Translations under genes and position numbers: made by a program
Part shown: in pieces, positions 41,683 through 50,777 of the stretch
How positions within the stretch are numbered: the first letter of the stretch is position 1
Layout of the letters: each line of letters opens with the position of its first letter
The notes under the pieces: generated by a model
Seen by the model: the letters and a program-made list of their open reading frames with translations, nothing else
Databases searched by the model: none
Told to the model about the DNA's origin: nothing
Source: Amycolatopsis tolypomycina
GTDB lineage: Bacteria; Actinomycetota; Actinomycetes; Mycobacteriales; Pseudonocardiaceae
Reading direction: 5' to 3'
DNA: 64,000 bases
Assembly (NCBI RefSeq): GCF_900105945.1
Contig: NZ_FNSO01000002.1
Coordinates: 558,001-622,000, forward strand

Positions 41683-42807
41683 GTGACCACTGACAACCAC
41701 ATTGCCGCCCCGTCCTTCGACCGGATGCGCAACATGCTGGTGCGCGCGGCCGAAGTGCGTGAGAGCGAGCAGCAGCAGATCTTCGACGCGCTCGACGACA
41801 TCTACGCCCGCCTCGCGCCGGTGGACTCGCTGGGCGCGGTCCGCAAGCGGCTGTCCGAAATGCCCGACCGCACCGAGGTCAGCGTCCTGGCCGAGCGCCT
41901 CGACGAGACGATGTCCCGCCTCGAGGCCCAGGACACCGCGATCGCCGCGCTGACCCGCGCCGTCGAGAGCATCGTCGACAAGCTCGCCAAGCCCTTCGCG
42001 CAGCTCGACGGCCGTCTCGACGGCGTCGCCGCCCGCTTCGAGGGTGTCGCCGGCCGGATGGACGGGCTCGAGGACAAGCTCCAGAACATCCACCGCCGGC
42101 TCGACGAGCTGGGCGGCCACCTCGACAAGCAGGACGCGAAGCTCGAGTCGCTGCCGCAGTCGGTGCACGGCCCGGTCCGCGAGCGGATCGAGCAGGCCGA
42201 GTCGACGCTGCGCGAGCGCGTCGACACCACCGACCACGAGCTGCGGAGCAAGGTCGACGAGCTCAGCCGCGTCACGCAGGAACGCGTCGGCGAGCTGGGC
42301 CGCACCACGCACGAGCGGATCGACGCGAACACCGAGGCGCTCAAGGTCGCGCTGACCGAGACCGGCGAGATGATCGACGCGTCCGACCGGCTGGAGAACC
42401 TGGGCAACCGGCTCGAAACGGTCACCACCCGCCTCGACGACCTGGCCTCCCGCCTCGACAAGGTCGAGGACGGCTTCATGGCGAGCCTCGGCGACCTCGA
42501 CGGCACGGTGAAGAGCGGCCTGGCGAAGGTCGAGGGCACGCTGTCGAAGCAGCCGGACACCGACTCGGTCGACTCGCTGGTCCGCAAGAGCAACGACGAG
42601 AGCGTCCGCCGCATCGGCGGCCAGCTCGACGAGGCGATGGCGACGTTCGCGGAGCTGATGCTCGGCGGCGGCCCGGCGGTGCAGCAGATCGCCCCGCCCC
42701 CGCCGGCCCCGCGCCAGCCGCGGCGCAGCTCGCGCAACGGCCGCGCCCCGAAGCCGGCCGACGCCAAGGCCAAGACGGGCGAAGGCTCGGAAGAGGCCAC
42801 GGAGTAG
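41683..42807 (+). CDS. long coiled-coil protein
   Basis: A 374-aa soluble protein that is almost all heptad-repeat helix from ~15 to ~320, with repeats such as LDGRLDGVAARFEGVAGRMDGLEDKL and LENLGNRLETVTTRLDDLASRLDKVEDG. It has a Pro-rich, basic C-terminal tail (PPPPAPRQPRRSSRNGRAPKP). No signal or membrane segment is present. The pattern resembles phasin- or apolipoprotein-like coiled coils that coat surfaces, or a cytoskeletal scaffold; function unknown. The GTG at 41683 is preferred over upstream starts because GAAGGA lies 9 nt before it and coding composition begins there. Confidence 0.75.
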   Translation: MTTDNHIAAPSFDRMRNMLVRAAEVRESEQQQIFDALDDIYARLAPVDSLGAVRKRLSEMPDRTEVSVLAERLDETMSRLEAQDTAIAALTRAVESIVDKLAKPFAQLDGRLDGVAARFEGVAGRMDGLEDKLQNIHRRLDELGGHLDKQDAKLESLPQSVHGPVRERIEQAESTLRERVDTTDHELRSKVDELSRVTQERVGELGRTTHERIDANTEALKVALTETGEMIDASDRLENLGNRLETVTTRLDDLASRLDKVEDGFMASLGDLDGTVKSGLAKVEGTLSKQPDTDSVDSLVRKSNDESVRRIGGQLDEAMATFAELMLGGGPAVQQIAPPPPAPRQPRRSSRNGRAPKPADAKAKTGEGSEEATE

Positions 42808-42821
42808 GGCTCACACGTGAG

Positions 42822-42856
42822 GAAGGCCCCCGCCGGACGTACCCGGCGGGGGCTTT
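42822..42856 (+). terminator. intrinsic terminator
   Basis: AAGGCCCCCGCCGG pairs with CCGGCGGGGGCTTT, followed by a short pyrimidine run, just after the coiled-coil gene. Confidence 0.85.
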
Positions 42857-42868
42857 CCCGTCTCCGGC

Positions 42869-42952
42869 GTGATCCGGGCCGGGACTCGCGTGATCCGGGC
42901 CGGAACTCGCGTGACTGGAGACGGAACTCGCGTGATCGGGGCCGGGACTCGT
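42869..42952. repeat. four direct 21-bp repeats
   Basis: Units at 42869-42889, 42890-42910, 42911-42931 and 42932-42952 follow GTGATCNGGGCCGGAACTCGC, the same family as the array at 4716-4839. Here all units point the same way. The last ends ACTCGTGAG, which is the junction seen at the centre of the other array. The array sits in the 294-bp gap between the coiled-coil and secreted-protein genes. Confidence 0.9.
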
Positions 42953-43101
42953 GAGAACGACCTGGGACCTCACTCGAACGGGTGATCATCTCCGCGATCG
43001 TGATCACATCACGGCAAGCACCAGAGCACGTTGGAAGACGCTCGCGGCCGGCGATCTTCGCGACCCTCGGAGTCCGTCACTGCCGAAGAGGGGAACTCGC
43101 G

Positions 43102-43626
43102 ATGAAGTCTGTCCGCAGGATTGGCACGATCCTGGCCGCCGTGGCCACCGCCGCCGGGTTGGGGCTGGTCGCCCCCGTCGCGGCCGAAGCCGGGACCGTC
43201 TCGGTCACCTGGGGTTGCGGCACCATCGGCGGCCCCGCCGGGATCAAGACCTTCGAAATCACCGTGACCGCTCCGGCGACCGCCACCGCCGGGCAGGCCG
43301 TCACCGTGCACGCCGACCTCACGCAGGTCGCGCCGGCATGGGCCGGCGGCACCGAACCCGCCGGGAAGTACACCGGCTACATCGTGCTCGACCTCGGTGG
43401 CGCCGCCTCGGGCCGGGTCGACGCCACCGGGATGACCAACCCTGTCATCCAGCCCGGCACGCCCTTCCGGCTGACCGGGGGCACCGGTCAGGTCACGCTG
43501 CCCGCCGCCGGGCAGGTCACCCTGGCGACGAGCAGCTACGTCCTCTACTACAGCACCGGCACCTTCATCGCCTCCTGCGGCGGCAGCGGCACCAAGCCGG
43601 TCGCCGCCACGATCCAGGTGTCCTAG
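43102..43626 (+). CDS. small secreted protein of unknown function
   Basis: A 174-aa protein. The N-terminal signal peptide (MKSVRRIGTILAAVATAAGLGLVAPVAAEA) has a likely cleavage near residue 29. The mature ~145 residues are rich in Thr, Gly and Val, with two Cys (WGCGTIGG near the start and IASCGGSG near the end) that may form a disulfide, and beta-strand-like segments (FEITVTAPATATAGQAVTVHADL). The family is not recognised. Shine-Dalgarno GAGGGGAA is upstream. Its TAG stop overlaps that of the convergent deoA by 4 bp (CTAG). Confidence 0.75.
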   Translation: MKSVRRIGTILAAVATAAGLGLVAPVAAEAGTVSVTWGCGTIGGPAGIKTFEITVTAPATATAGQAVTVHADLTQVAPAWAGGTEPAGKYTGYIVLDLGGAASGRVDATGMTNPVIQPGTPFRLTGGTGQVTLPAAGQVTLATSSYVLYYSTGTFIASCGGSGTKPVAATIQVS

Positions 43627-44900
43627 CCCCGCACGGTCTCCCGGACGATCGGTCCCGGCGCGGGTGCCTCCGAAGCGATCGAGAACCCGCCTTCGAGCGC
43701 GGCCAGCGCCGCCGGGACCGCGTCCGGGGTGTCCGTGTGCAGCTCCAGCAGGGGCTGACCGGACGTGACGGTGTCGCCGGGCTTGGCCAGGCACAGCACG
43801 CCCGCCGCCGCCTGGACCGGGTCCTCCTTGCGGGCCCGGCCGGCACCCAGCCGCCAGGCCGCGACGCCCACCGCGTACGCGTCCAGCGAAGCCAGCACGC
43901 CCGACGAAGGCGCCTCGACGACGTGAACGTGCGAAGGCGTCGGCAGAGCGGCCGAGGGGTCGCCACCCTGGGCCGAGATCATCCGGCACCAGACCTCGTA
44001 CGCCTCACCGGACGCCAGCACGGCGGCCGGGTCCACGTCGAGACCGGCCAGCGCCAGCATCTCCCGGGCCAGAGCCACCGTCAGCTCGACCACGTCCGAG
44101 GGGCCGCCGCCCTGCAAGACGGAAACCGACTCCGCGACCTCCACCGCGTTGCCGACCGCCCGCCCGAGCGGGACGTTCATGTCGGTCAGCAGGGCCGTCG
44201 TCGGGACGCCGTGATCGGCCCCGATCGAGGTCAGCGCGGCAGCCAGCGAGCGCGCCTGGTCGAGCGTCTTCATGAACGCGCCCGACCCGAACTTCACGTC
44301 CAGGACCAGCCCCGACGCGCCTTCCGCGATCTTCTTGCTCATGATCGAGCTGGCGATCAGCGGGATCGACTCCACAGTGGACGTGACGTCCCGCAGCGCG
44401 TACAGCTTCTTGTCCGCCGGGGCCAGCCCGGACGTCGCCGCGCAGACCACCGCGCCGACGTCCTCCAGCTGCGCCTGAATTTCCGAAGTGGACAGTGCGG
44501 CCCGCCAGCCCGGGATCGACTCCAGCTTGTCCAGCGTCCCGCCCGTGTGCCCGAGACCGCGCCCGGACAGCTGCGGCACCGCCGCGCCACACGCGGCCAC
44601 CAGCGGCGCCAGCGGCAGCGTGATCTTGTCGCCGACGCCGCCCGTCGAGTGCTTGTCGACCGTCGGGCGCGAGACGTCCAAAGACAGCCGCTCCCCCGAC
44701 GCGATCATCGCGTGCGTCCACCGCGAGATCTCGGCCGAGGTCATCCCCCGCAGGAAGATCGCCATGGCCAGCGCCGACATCTGCTCTTCGGCGACGTCAC
44801 CACGGGTGTACGCGTCGATGACCCAGTCGATCTGCTCGTCGGACAGCGTCCCGCCGTCCCGTTTCGTCCGGATGACGTCGACCGCCGCGAACGCGCTCAC
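43623..44900 (-). CDS. deoA: thymidine phosphorylase
   Basis: A 425-aa pyrimidine-nucleoside phosphorylase: (deoxy)thymidine or uridine + Pi to base + (deoxy)ribose 1-phosphate. The signature VDKHSTGGVGDKITLPLAPL (82-101) holds the phosphate-binding and catalytic residues. The C-terminal alpha/beta domain with LEGGFSI is present, and GVPTTALLTDMNVPLGRAVGNAVEV is typical. GTG start overlaps the cdd stop (GTGA). It is the final gene of the nucleoside import and salvage operon; deoxyribose 1-phosphate can flow to DeoC after isomerisation. Confidence 0.96.
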   Translation of the reverse strand: MSAFAAVDVIRTKRDGGTLSDEQIDWVIDAYTRGDVAEEQMSALAMAIFLRGMTSAEISRWTHAMIASGERLSLDVSRPTVDKHSTGGVGDKITLPLAPLVAACGAAVPQLSGRGLGHTGGTLDKLESIPGWRAALSTSEIQAQLEDVGAVVCAATSGLAPADKKLYALRDVTSTVESIPLIASSIMSKKIAEGASGLVLDVKFGSGAFMKTLDQARSLAAALTSIGADHGVPTTALLTDMNVPLGRAVGNAVEVAESVSVLQGGGPSDVVELTVALAREMLALAGLDVDPAAVLASGEAYEVWCRMISAQGGDPSAALPTPSHVHVVEAPSSGVLASLDAYAVGVAAWRLGAGRARKEDPVQAAAGVLCLAKPGDTVTSGQPLLELHTDTPDAVPAALAALEGGFSIASEAPAPGPIVRETVRG

Positions 44901-45289
44901 GGCAGGTCGTCCGGGCCGAAGGCGTCCGGCAGGACATCGGACATCGGCAGGATGCCGCTGGGCGTGTCGACCAAACAAGACGATCCGCCCAGCTCGAACA
45001 GGATCTGCCGGCAGCGCCCGCACGGCATCAGCAGGTCACCGGCACCGGACCGGCAGGCGACGGCGACCAGGCGACCGCCGCCGGACAGCCGCAGCTGGCC
45101 GGCCATCGTGCACTCCGCGCACAGTCCGAGGCCGTAGGAAGCGTTTTCGACGTTGCACCCGGTCACGACCCGGCCGTCGTCGACGATCCCGGCGACCCCG
45201 ACGTGCAGGCCCGAATAAGGCGCGTACGCATGGGAAGCCGCTTCGATCGCCTGGGAACGCAGAGCGTCCCAATCCACAGTGGACGTCAT
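44897..45289 (-). CDS. cdd: cytidine deaminase
   Basis: A 130-aa homotetrameric-type zinc enzyme turning cytidine or deoxycytidine into uridine or deoxyuridine. Zinc and catalytic residues are C57-A-E59 in GLCAECT and C90/C93 in PCGRCRQ. AYAPYSGLHVG and NVENASYGLGLCAE are family hallmarks. The ATG shares one base with the upstream permease stop (TGATG), and its own stop overlaps the deoA start. STVD near the N-terminus is written as TCCACTGTGGA. Confidence 0.96.
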   Translation of the reverse strand: MTSTVDWDALRSQAIEAASHAYAPYSGLHVGVAGIVDDGRVVTGCNVENASYGLGLCAECTMAGQLRLSGGGRLVAVACRSGAGDLLMPCGRCRQILFELGGSSCLVDTPSGILPMSDVLPDAFGPDDLP

Positions 45290-46554
45290 CAGTCTTCACC
45301 CCGTCGGTACGGCTGTCCGTCGGCCTTCGGCGGCCGCAGCCGCTGCGAGGCCACCGCCAGCACGATCAGCGTCACGAAGTGCGCGGTGTACGGGATCAGG
45401 TCGGACGGCAGCGTGTCGTTCGACCAGTAGATCGCGTACAGCACGCCGGCGCCGATGACGCCGAGCCCGGCCGCGATCCACTGGCGGCGGAACAGCTGCA
45501 CCACGACGATCACGCCGACCAGGATCACCGCGCCGTACAGCAGCGCGAGCACCGCCTCGCCGCCGCCGGCGAGCTGGAGGCCGTCGGCGTAGCCGAACAG
45601 GGCCGCGCCGCCGAGCAGGCCGCCCGGGCGCCAGTTGCCGAAGATCATCGCCGCGAGGCCGATGTACCCGCGGCCGTTCGTCTGGTTCTCCAGGTAGTCC
45701 GCGCCGCCGCGCAGCAGGACCAGCGACGCGCCGCCCATGCCGGCGAACGCGCCCGAGATGACCACGGCGACGTACTTGTGCAGGTAGACGTTGACGCCGA
45801 GGGACTCGGCGGCCACCGGGTTCTCGCCGCAGGAGCGCAGCCGCAGGCCGAAGCGCGTCCGCCAGAGCACCCAGAAGCTCACCGGCACCAGGATGATCGC
45901 GAGCATCGTCAGCGGCGCCACCTCGGTGACCAGGCCGCGCAGGATGCCGGCGACGTCGGAGATGCCGACGCGCTGCTCCTTCTCCAGGTCGCCCAGCCAG
46001 TCCGAGAGGAACGTCGCCGAGTAGGTGTCGAACTTCGGCACCACCGGCGACTGCCGCGGGTTGCCGGAGATCGGCGCGAAGATGAGGTTCGCCAGGTATT
46101 TGGTGATGCCCAGGCCGAGCAGGTTGATCGCGACACCGGAGACGATGTGGTTGACGTTGAACGTCACCGTCGCCACCGCGTGCAGCAGCCCGCCGAGCGC
46201 ACCGAACACGATCGCGGCGATCAGACCGGACCAGACACCGCCGTAGTACGAACCCCAGGCGGCGCCCCAGGTGCCGAGGATCATCATGCCCTCGAGACCG
46301 ATGTTGACGACGCCGGCGCGTTCGGCCCAGAGGCCGCCCAGCGCACACAACAGGATCGGCAGTGCCAGGCGCAACGCCGTCTGCGCGGTGTTCGACGACG
46401 TCAGCGCGGCGACGCCGGTGGAGTACGACGCCGTCGAGATGACGGCGATGGCGACCACGGCCCAGATCACGCCGCGCAGCCAGCCGGGGATCCGGCCCCG
46501 CTTGCGCTGCACCGGCATGGTCGAGCCGGATTCGGGAGCGACGTCGGTGATCAC
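45289..46554 (-). CDS. nucleoside ABC transporter permease (second, YufQ/NupQ type)
   Basis: A 421-aa branched-chain/nucleoside-type permease with 9-10 helices. Hallmarks are ERAGVVNIGLEGMMILGTWGAAWGSYY and GENPVAAESLGVNVYLHKYVAVVISG, followed by GRGYIGLAAMIFGNWRPGG. It forms the membrane channel with the companion permease. An extra ~80 C-terminal residues carry two more hydrophobic segments. The GTG at 46554 overlaps the preceding permease stop (GTGA). Confidence 0.93.
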   Translation of the reverse strand: MITDVAPESGSTMPVQRKRGRIPGWLRGVIWAVVAIAVISTASYSTGVAALTSSNTAQTALRLALPILLCALGGLWAERAGVVNIGLEGMMILGTWGAAWGSYYGGVWSGLIAAIVFGALGGLLHAVATVTFNVNHIVSGVAINLLGLGITKYLANLIFAPISGNPRQSPVVPKFDTYSATFLSDWLGDLEKEQRVGISDVAGILRGLVTEVAPLTMLAIILVPVSFWVLWRTRFGLRLRSCGENPVAAESLGVNVYLHKYVAVVISGAFAGMGGASLVLLRGGADYLENQTNGRGYIGLAAMIFGNWRPGGLLGGAALFGYADGLQLAGGGEAVLALLYGAVILVGVIVVVQLFRRQWIAAGLGVIGAGVLYAIYWSNDTLPSDLIPYTAHFVTLIVLAVASQRLRPPKADGQPYRRGED

Positions 46555-47642
46555 ACCGCACCCCCTTCGCTGACCGAGGAACCCTTGCGGCCGGCGAGCG
46601 CGCGGCCCACCCTCCGTTGTTCGGCCGCGAGGTCGGCGCGTCGCACGATCTCGTACGCCACGACGACCGACAGCACGATGATGCCCTGCATGATCGTCGC
46701 GATCTCCTTGGACACGTTGATCTGCTCCAGCGACACCGCGGAGGTGTCGAGGAACGCCCACAGCAGCGCGCCGAGCGCGATGCCGCCGGGGTGGTTGCGG
46801 CCGAGCAGCGCGACCGCGATGCCGGTGAAGCCGTACATCTGGGTCGCGGTGATGCCGTAGGTGTAGTCGCGGCCGAGCAGCTCCGGCATGGCGACCAGAC
46901 CCGCGACGCCACCGGAAAGCAGCATCGCGATCAGCGTCATCTTCTTGGCGTTGACGCCACCGGCGGCGGCCGCGGTGGTGGATTCGCCGGACGCCTTGAG
47001 CTCGAAGCCGAACCGCGTGCGGTTGAGCATGAACCAGTAGGCACCGCCGACGATCGCGGCGATGAAGACGAAGCCGAAGAGCGTGCCCGAGCCGAGCGGG
47101 ATGCCCGGGATCCGGCCCGACGGCTCGATCACGCGGGTGCCGATGTTGTTGCCGGTCTGCACGCCGAACTGGTCGGCGTTGATGAGGAACGCGATGATGC
47201 CGGCGACGATCGCGTTGAGCATGATCGTCGAGATGACCTCGCTGACCCCGCGGGTCACCTTGAGGATCGCCGGGATCGCCGCGTACGCCATGCCCGCGAC
47301 GACCGCGACCACCAGGATCGCGAGGACGTGGATCACCGGCGGCAGCTGCATCGCGCCACCGGCGATCGCGGCGACGACGGCGGCGAACCGGTACTGGCCC
47401 TCGACACCGATGTTGAACAGGTTCATCTGGAAGCCGATGGCGACCGCGAGCCCGGACAGGTAGTACACGGTCGCGAGGTTCACGGTGTCGACCGAGGTCG
47501 AGCCCTTGAACATCTGGCCGATCATCGTGCCGTACGCCTGGAGCGGGTCGGCCCCGGAAATGATCAGCGCGATCGCCGACAGCAGCACGGCGAAGACGAT
47601 CGCCAGCAGCGGTGGCAGCAGTTTCGTGCGCCAGGAGGTCAT
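46551..47642 (-). CDS. nucleoside ABC transporter permease (first, YufP/NupP type)
   Basis: A 363-aa permease with about nine helices. GFQMNLFNIGVEGQYRFAAVVAAIAGG and VSEVISTIMLNAIVAGIIAFLI are the family signature; ASGESTTAAAAGGVNAKKMTLIAMLLSGGVAGL contains the ATPase-coupling helix. It works with the second permease, the double ATPase and the BMP lipoprotein. The ATG overlaps the ATPase stop by 4 bp. Confidence 0.94.
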   Translation of the reverse strand: MTSWRTKLLPPLLAIVFAVLLSAIALIISGADPLQAYGTMIGQMFKGSTSVDTVNLATVYYLSGLAVAIGFQMNLFNIGVEGQYRFAAVVAAIAGGAMQLPPVIHVLAILVVAVVAGMAYAAIPAILKVTRGVSEVISTIMLNAIVAGIIAFLINADQFGVQTGNNIGTRVIEPSGRIPGIPLGSGTLFGFVFIAAIVGGAYWFMLNRTRFGFELKASGESTTAAAAGGVNAKKMTLIAMLLSGGVAGLVAMPELLGRDYTYGITATQMYGFTGIAVALLGRNHPGGIALGALLWAFLDTSAVSLEQINVSKEIATIMQGIIVLSVVVAYEIVRRADLAAEQRRVGRALAGRKGSSVSEGGAV

Positions 47643-49210
47643 TCTTCGTCACCCTCTCCCGCGCCGGTCATCGCGGAGCCCAGTTCCTGCGGCGTCACGG
47701 TGGCGGGGTCGGCCTCGCTCACGAGGCGTCCGCGCAGCATGACCCGGATCGTGTCGGACAGGCCGATCAGCTCGTCGAGGTCGGCGGAGATCAGCAGCAC
47801 CGCGAGGCCGTCGGCGCGGGCCTGGCGGATGTTCTCCCAGATCAGCGCCTGCGCGCCGACGTCGACACCGCGCGTCGGGTGCGACGCGATGAGCAGCACC
47901 GGGTTGCCGGACAGCTCGCGCCCGACGATCAGCTTCTGCTGGTTGCCGCCGGAGAGCGCCGCGGCCGGGACGTCGATGCCCGGCGTGCGGACGTCGTAGT
48001 CGCGGACGATCCGCTCGGTGTCGGCGCGGGCGCCCGCGATGTCGAGCAGCTGGCCCTTCGAGACCGGCTCGCGGGTCTGGTAGCCGAGGATCCGGTTGAC
48101 CCACAACGGTTGCGTGAGCAGCAGGCTGTGCCGCGTGCGGTCCTCGGCGATGTAGCCGATGCCGGCCTCGCGCCGCGCCAGCGTCCCGGCCTTGGTGATA
48201 TCCCTCGAACGCCCCTCAGCATCAACCAGCTCGATCGTGCCGCCGGTCGGCTTCCGCATGCCCATGATCGTCTCGACGAGCTCGGTCTGGCCGTTGCCCT
48301 CGACACCGGCGATGCCGAGCACCTCGCCCGCGTGCACGGTGAAGGAGACGTCGTCGAGCGCGTTGCGGTCGGAGCCCTCGGCGCCCAGCGTGAGCCCGGT
48401 CAGCCGCAGCACGTCCCGGTCGGTGACCGTGGACTCGCGGGTCTCCGGGCTGGGCAGCTCGGAGCCGACCATCATCTCCGCGAGCTGGCGGGAGGTGATG
48501 GTCTTCGGGTCGGCGGTGCCGACGGTGGTGCCGCGCCGGATCACCGTGACGGTGTCGGCGATCGCGCGCACCTCGTCGAGCTTGTGCGAGATGAAGAGGA
48601 ACGTGTAGCCGCCGTCCTTCATCTCCCGCACGGTGTCGAAGAGCGCGTCGACCTCCTGCGGGACGAGGACCGCGGTCGGCTCGTCGAGGATGATGATCTT
48701 CGCCCCGCGGTAGAGCACCTTGACGATCTCGACGCGCTGGCGGTCGGCGACGCCGAGCTCTTCCAGCAGCGTCTCCGGCTTGGCGTGCAGGCCGGTGCGC
48801 TCGGCGAGCTCGGCCAGCCGGGCGCGGGCGGCGCGGCCGATGCCGTGCAGGGCCTCGGCGCCGAGGAAGACGTTCTCACCGACGGTGAGGTTGTCGGCGA
48901 GCATGAAGTGCTGGTGCACCATGCCGATGCCGGCGCGGATGGCGTCCTGCGGGTTGCGCAGCTTCACCTCTTCGCCGTTGATCGCGACGGTGCCCTCGTC
49001 CGGCGGCTGCATGCCGTACAGGATCTTCATCAGGGTGGATTTGCCGGCGCCGTTCTCGCCACAGATGGCGTGCACCTCGCCCGCGGCGACGGTGAGGTTG
49101 ACGTCGGAGTTGGCCACCACGCCGGGAAAGCGCTTGGTGATCCCGGTCAGCTGGACGGCGGGGGCGCCCCGGTCGGGGACGGCCTCGGCCGGGGCCTCGG
49201 CTGTGCTCAT
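47639..49210 (-). CDS. nucleoside ABC transporter ATP-binding protein (double-domain)
   Basis: A 523-aa cytoplasmic ATPase with two fused nucleotide-binding domains. The first has Walker A GENGAGKSTLMKIL, signature ELGVADRQRVEIVKVL (degenerate LSGGQ) and Walker B IIILDEPTAV. The second has VEGNGQTELVETIMGM in the Walker A position (not GxxGxGKS), LSGGNQQKLIVGREL and VLLIASHPTRGVDVGA. So only one site looks fully catalytic, as is usual in this family. It powers the nucleoside permeases. A hairpin separates it from the BMP gene. Confidence 0.94.
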   Translation of the reverse strand: MSTAEAPAEAVPDRGAPAVQLTGITKRFPGVVANSDVNLTVAAGEVHAICGENGAGKSTLMKILYGMQPPDEGTVAINGEEVKLRNPQDAIRAGIGMVHQHFMLADNLTVGENVFLGAEALHGIGRAARARLAELAERTGLHAKPETLLEELGVADRQRVEIVKVLYRGAKIIILDEPTAVLVPQEVDALFDTVREMKDGGYTFLFISHKLDEVRAIADTVTVIRRGTTVGTADPKTITSRQLAEMMVGSELPSPETRESTVTDRDVLRLTGLTLGAEGSDRNALDDVSFTVHAGEVLGIAGVEGNGQTELVETIMGMRKPTGGTIELVDAEGRSRDITKAGTLARREAGIGYIAEDRTRHSLLLTQPLWVNRILGYQTREPVSKGQLLDIAGARADTERIVRDYDVRTPGIDVPAAALSGGNQQKLIVGRELSGNPVLLIASHPTRGVDVGAQALIWENIRQARADGLAVLLISADLDELIGLSDTIRVMLRGRLVSEADPATVTPQELGSAMTGAGEGDEE

Positions 49211-49244
49211 GGGCGGGAGAATTCCATATCTCTGGAACGCGTGA

Positions 49245-49274
49245 GGGGCCCGGAGGAGAATTCCTCCGAGCCCC
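49245..49274 (-). terminator. hairpin between BMP and ATPase genes (attenuator)
   Basis: GGGGC...GCCCC and CGGAGGA/TCCTCCG arms form an interrupted stem within the 78-bp gap. A partial terminator here would let the binding protein be made in excess over the membrane parts. Confidence 0.6.
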
Positions 49275-49288
49275 GGACACGTTGTGAG

Positions 49289-50440
49289 CTACTTCTGCGG
49301 CTTGTCCGAAACGGTGATCTGGCCCGCGATGATCTGGGCCTTGTAGCCGTCCAGGACGTCCTTGATGTCGTCGATCTTGCCACCGGAGGTGGCGTAGCCG
49401 ACGCCGTCGACCTTGAGGTCGAACCGCTTCGGCAGGGTCGTCAGGTCGCCCTTGGCGACGGCCTGCACGTAGTCGAACACCGCGACGTCGACGCGCTTGA
49501 GCATGGACGTGATGATGACGTCCTTGTCGGCCTCGACGGTCTTCTGGTTGTACTGGTCGGAGTCGACCCCGATGGCCAGCGCGTTGCCTGCCTTCGCGGC
49601 GTCGAACACGCCCTTGCCCGAGGCGCCCGCGGCGTGGTAGATCACGTCCGCGCCCTTGGCGATCTCGGCCGCGGCCTTCGCGTTGCCCTTCGGCGGGTCC
49701 TGGAACCCGGAGAAGTCGCCGGCCGGGGTGAGGTACTCGTCCTCGATCTTGATCTTGTTCGAAACGGTCTTCGCACCCTGCAGGAAGCCGGCCTCGAACT
49801 TCTGGATCAGCGGGGTGTTGACACCGCCGACGAAGCCGATGTGGCAGTTCTTGCTCTTGTAGGCGGCGGCGACGCCGGCCAGGAACGAGCCCTGCTCCTC
49901 GGCGAAGACCAGCGACGTCACGTTCGGCAGCGTGATCGAGTCGTCGTCGACGATGGCGAACTTGGTGTTCGGGTACTTGGCCGCGACGACCTTGACCGAC
50001 GGCGCGTAGGCGAAGCCGACCGCGATGATCGGGTTCAGGCCCGAGGCGGCCATCTGGTCGAGGCGCTGCTGCTTGGCCGACTCGGCCTCGCTGGAGCCGG
50101 CGGTGCTCTCGCTGACCGTCGTCACGCCGAGCTCGGCCTTCGCCTTGTCGGTGCCCGCGGCGGCGGCGTCGTTGAACGACGCGTCACCCCGGCCGCCGAC
50201 GTCGAAGGCCAGGCCGATCTTCAGCTTGCTGCCGTCGACCTTCTCGCCGGCCGCGGCCGTGCTGCTGGCCGCGGCGGGCGCGGCGGGCGGCTTCGGCGCG
50301 GTGACGCAGTCGGAACCACCCGTCGAGGCGGCGGTGTTGTTCGAGCTGTTACCACCGCCGGAGTCCTTGGCGCACCCGGCCAGGGTGAGCACCCCGGCCA
50401 TGGCCGCGGCGGCCAGCGCGGTTCCACGCATGCGACGCAA
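49289..50440 (-). CDS. nucleoside-binding BMP-family lipoprotein
   Basis: A 383-aa exported lipoprotein. The signal peptide ends at lipobox LAGC (C23 from the TTG start), followed by a Ser/Ala/Pro linker. The BMP (TmpC/PnrA-like) purine-nucleoside-binding domain shows KIGLAFDVGGRGDASFND, NPIIAVGFAYAPSVKVVA, AEEQGSFLAGVAAA, IGFVGGVNTPLIQKFEAGFLQGA and IGVDSDQYN. TTG at 50440 is favoured because GGGAGGGAG is 7 nt upstream, while ATG 50431 would be 16 nt away. It is the first gene of the nucleoside uptake operon. Confidence 0.92.
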   Translation of the reverse strand: MRRMRGTALAAAAMAGVLTLAGCAKDSGGGNSSNNTAASTGGSDCVTAPKPPAAPAAASSTAAAGEKVDGSKLKIGLAFDVGGRGDASFNDAAAAGTDKAKAELGVTTVSESTAGSSEAESAKQQRLDQMAASGLNPIIAVGFAYAPSVKVVAAKYPNTKFAIVDDDSITLPNVTSLVFAEEQGSFLAGVAAAYKSKNCHIGFVGGVNTPLIQKFEAGFLQGAKTVSNKIKIEDEYLTPAGDFSGFQDPPKGNAKAAAEIAKGADVIYHAAGASGKGVFDAAKAGNALAIGVDSDQYNQKTVEADKDVIITSMLKRVDVAVFDYVQAVAKGDLTTLPKRFDLKVDGVGYATSGGKIDDIKDVLDGYKAQIIAGQITVSDKPQK

Positions 50441-50566
50441 CGTGTTTCTCCCTCCCCGCTGATCCAGCGGACGATCAGGGCACGACCCGGCCCTACTGCC
50501 GGGTCGACCGCCAGACCGTACCCGCCGGACAGGAATGCGCCATAGGAAAGGCACGCTACGTAACAC

Positions 50567-50574
50567 AAACGTTT
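50567..50574. promoter_or_regulatory. AAACGTTT palindrome upstream of the nucleoside operon
   Basis: AAACGTTT within TAACACAAACGTTTACTCA, about 130 bp upstream of the BMP gene, has the centre typical of LacI-family operators. The surrounding AT content is high for this genome, fitting a promoter region. Confidence 0.35.
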
Positions 50575-50695
50575 ACTCACGAGTCGCACGCGCGACGAAC
50601 TGGACACCGAACGTGATCACCGAGCCTACTCAAGGCTACTTTCGGCGGGTTGTTTCGCTTGGGGACGGTGAAAATGCCGGTTCGTGTCACTCAGT

Positions 50696-50732
50696 GTGCC
50701 GGGCTGACCGAAGGATGGGCCAGCCCGGTCAC
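50696..50732 (-). terminator. hairpin downstream of GH27 locus
   Basis: GTGCCGGGCTG pairs with CAGCCCGGTCAC around a 14-base loop. It lies beyond the duplicated gene end at 50747-50777, possibly the original terminator of the alpha-galactosidase gene. Confidence 0.55.
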
Positions 50733-50746
50733 TCTGTGAGATGACG

Positions 50747-50777
50747 AGGAATCAGCCGCAGGTGAGCCGGGCGGCGG
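50747..50777. repeat. 31-bp direct repeat, copy 1 (duplicated end of GH27 gene)
   Basis: AGGAATCAGCCGCAGGTGAG continuing through CCGGGCGGCGG is identical to 51082-51112, which contains the last codons and stop of the alpha-galactosidase gene. Copies are 335 bp apart. Confidence 0.9.

Noticed and set aside
47612..50545. 977-codon plus-strand ORF across the nucleoside transporter genes
   Set aside because: Antisense to the ATPase and BMP genes, which have all family motifs.
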